From Desulfatitalea sp. BRH_c12 (GTDB taxonomy: Bacteria > Desulfobacterota > Desulfobacteria > Desulfobacterales > Desulfosarcinaceae), in assembly GCA_000961655.1 (NCBI GenBank), contig LADR01000053.1:1-64000 (forward strand): a DNA stretch of 64,000 nt. Direction: 5' to 3'. Under the pieces are notes generated by a model that saw only the letters and a program-made list of their open reading frames with translations, did not search any database and had not been told where the DNA came from. Within the stretch, counting starts at the first letter, position 1. Each line of letters begins with the position of its first letter. The translations under genes were made by a program, and so were the position numbers. Below are positions 63,089-64,000 of this stretch, piece by piece.

Positions 63089-64000
63089 ATGCATGATCAA
63101 GAATTGCTGCAAGAACGCGCCAAACTGATCGAACGCAACAAGGAACTGACCTGTCTGTACGAAATCGCCAAAATCGCTGCAGATACGGGCAAGCCCTTTC
63201 CGGAGGTGTTGCGGGCGATTCTGGCCGTGTTGCCGCCGGCATTTCAGCACCCGGACAAGACGGGTGCCCGGATCACGGTGGGCGATCTGACGTTTGCGAC
63301 CGAAGGTTTTGCGGCCTCACCCCATACGATCCGTGAAGCGTTGATCATACATGGCCGCTCGCAAGGGGCCATTGAAGTGGTGTATCGCCGCGCCATCGAC
63401 ACAGGCGACCATTTTTTGCCGGAAGAGCGCGAACTGCTGAAAACCATTGCCCGCCAGAGCGCCCTGATGATCGAAAAAAAGCTGGCCAATGACAAACAGC
63501 TCGAGCTCGAAAGCCAACTGCGCCATGCCGATCGCCTGGCCAAGATCGGTCAACTGACGGCCGGTGTCGCGCATGAGCTGAACGAGCCGTTAGCGAGCAT
63601 TCTCGGATTTGCCCAGTTAGCGGTCAAAAAAATCGATTCGTCTGAAGTCGCGGCAGGGTACCTGGACCGGATTATTCACGCCTGCCTGCATGCACGCGAG
63701 ACCATCCGGAAAATGATGCTTTTCAGCAGCCCCATGCCTCACCACAAAGCCGAGGTGGATCTGAACCAACTCATCGCAGAGGGAATGTCATTCATCGAAC
63801 CACGCTTTGCCCAGTCGGGCATCCGCTTTGAATGCGCCTTTGATCCGGATCTGCCCACGATCATCGCGGATGCCGCCCAGATCACCCAGGTGTTGGTCAA
63901 CCTGGTCATCAACGCGATTCACGCAATGCCCGCCGGCGGCACCCTGACGTTGAAAACGGTTGCTGTCCCGGACAAGGCGCGCATGATTGTGCAAGATACG
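63089..64000 (+). CDS. Sensor histidine kinase (partial, runs off the window)
   Basis: 304 codons from the ATG at 63089 (GGAAGATGG upstream) to the window edge with no stop. A coiled N-terminus is followed by a divergent GAF-like region (about 20-130). A HisKA domain has H162 in LTAGVAHELNEPLASILGFAQ, and the ATPase N-box is QVLVNLVINAIHAMPAGG. The G-boxes lie beyond the edge. No membrane segment is visible, so it is probably a soluble sensor kinase. An overlapping ATG at 63093 is in another frame and can be dismissed. The gene starts 35 bases after the isomerase-like gene, so it may be cotranscribed. The signal and partner are not visible. Confidence 0.9.
   Translation, partial: MHDQELLQERAKLIERNKELTCLYEIAKIAADTGKPFPEVLRAILAVLPPAFQHPDKTGARITVGDLTFATEGFAASPHTIREALIIHGRSQGAIEVVYRRAIDTGDHFLPEERELLKTIARQSALMIEKKLANDKQLELESQLRHADRLAKIGQLTAGVAHELNEPLASILGFAQLAVKKIDSSEVAAGYLDRIIHACLHARETIRKMMLFSSPMPHHKAEVDLNQLIAEGMSFIEPRFAQSGIRFECAFDPDLPTIIADAAQITQVLVNLVINAIHAMPAGGTLTLKTVAVPDKARMIVQDT

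Overview
The window looks like a chromosomal segment of a Gram-negative bacterium, most plausibly a Desulfobacterota (sulfate-reducer-like, Desulfobacterales-type) genome. This is inferred from several traits: many PAS/sigma-54 regulators, a PAS kinase with a clustered-Cys insert, a GctAB-type CoA-transferase beside beta-oxidation-like genes, and dispersed GGGGCGA-type palindromes. No rRNA, tRNA or phylogenetic marker is present, so the assignment is tentative.

Layout. (1) 1-14.5 kb is the 3' part of a hybrid PKS/NRPS cluster. It holds the tail of an upstream megasynthase gene, a 3504-aa megasynthase (methyltransferase - ACP - aminotransferase - C - C - A - PCP - E - C, with an A-domain code read as threonine), an asparagine-synthetase-like amidotransferase, a DUF481-type outer-membrane protein and an Asp/Glu-racemase-family protein. 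The methyltransferase-ACP-aminotransferase-C block next to a racemase recalls the McyE/McyF arrangement of microcystin clusters. (2) 14.5-22.6 kb carries signalling genes (a lone receiver, a five-PAS hybrid kinase, a Cys-rich PAS kinase), a small DNA-binding-like protein, a cupin and a secreted nuclease. (3) 22.7-31.4 kb, all on the minus strand, holds a sigma-54 activator, an ABM-domain protein, a 1390-aa secreted multicopper oxidase with fibronectin-III tails and a di-haem peroxidase with glycine-rich inserts. Together these suggest an extracytoplasmic redox system. (4) 31.7-37.9 kb has a membrane-bound LuxR-type regulator, a lipoprotein, a PilZ protein and a CdaA-YbbR diadenylate cyclase fusion, with a MITE-like palindromic element in between.

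(5) 38.0-58.6 kb is a complete type I-E CRISPR-Cas locus. By my count it has 160 repeats and 159 spacers, a leader, cas2, cas1, cas5e, cas7e, cas6e, cse2, cas8e and cas3, all on the minus strand. A frameshifted relic of a second cas6e sits at the usual cas6e position between cas5e and cas1. A WYL-domain regulator and a DnaQ-like (DEDDh) exonuclease lie directly upstream of cas3 on the same strand. Several spacers are duplicated, overlapping or near-identical, which records repeated sampling of related targets. (6) 58.6-64 kb starts with inverted-repeat elements, followed by a GctAB-like CoA-transferase pair, an Fe-S/FMN reductase-like flavoprotein, an enoyl-CoA hydratase/isomerase-family protein that looks isomerase-like, and a histidine kinase cut by the window edge.

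The strongest leads are the I-E locus (relocated cas6e plus relic, DnaQ and WYL companions, resampled spacers), the unusual megasynthase and the multicopper oxidase/di-haem peroxidase unit.
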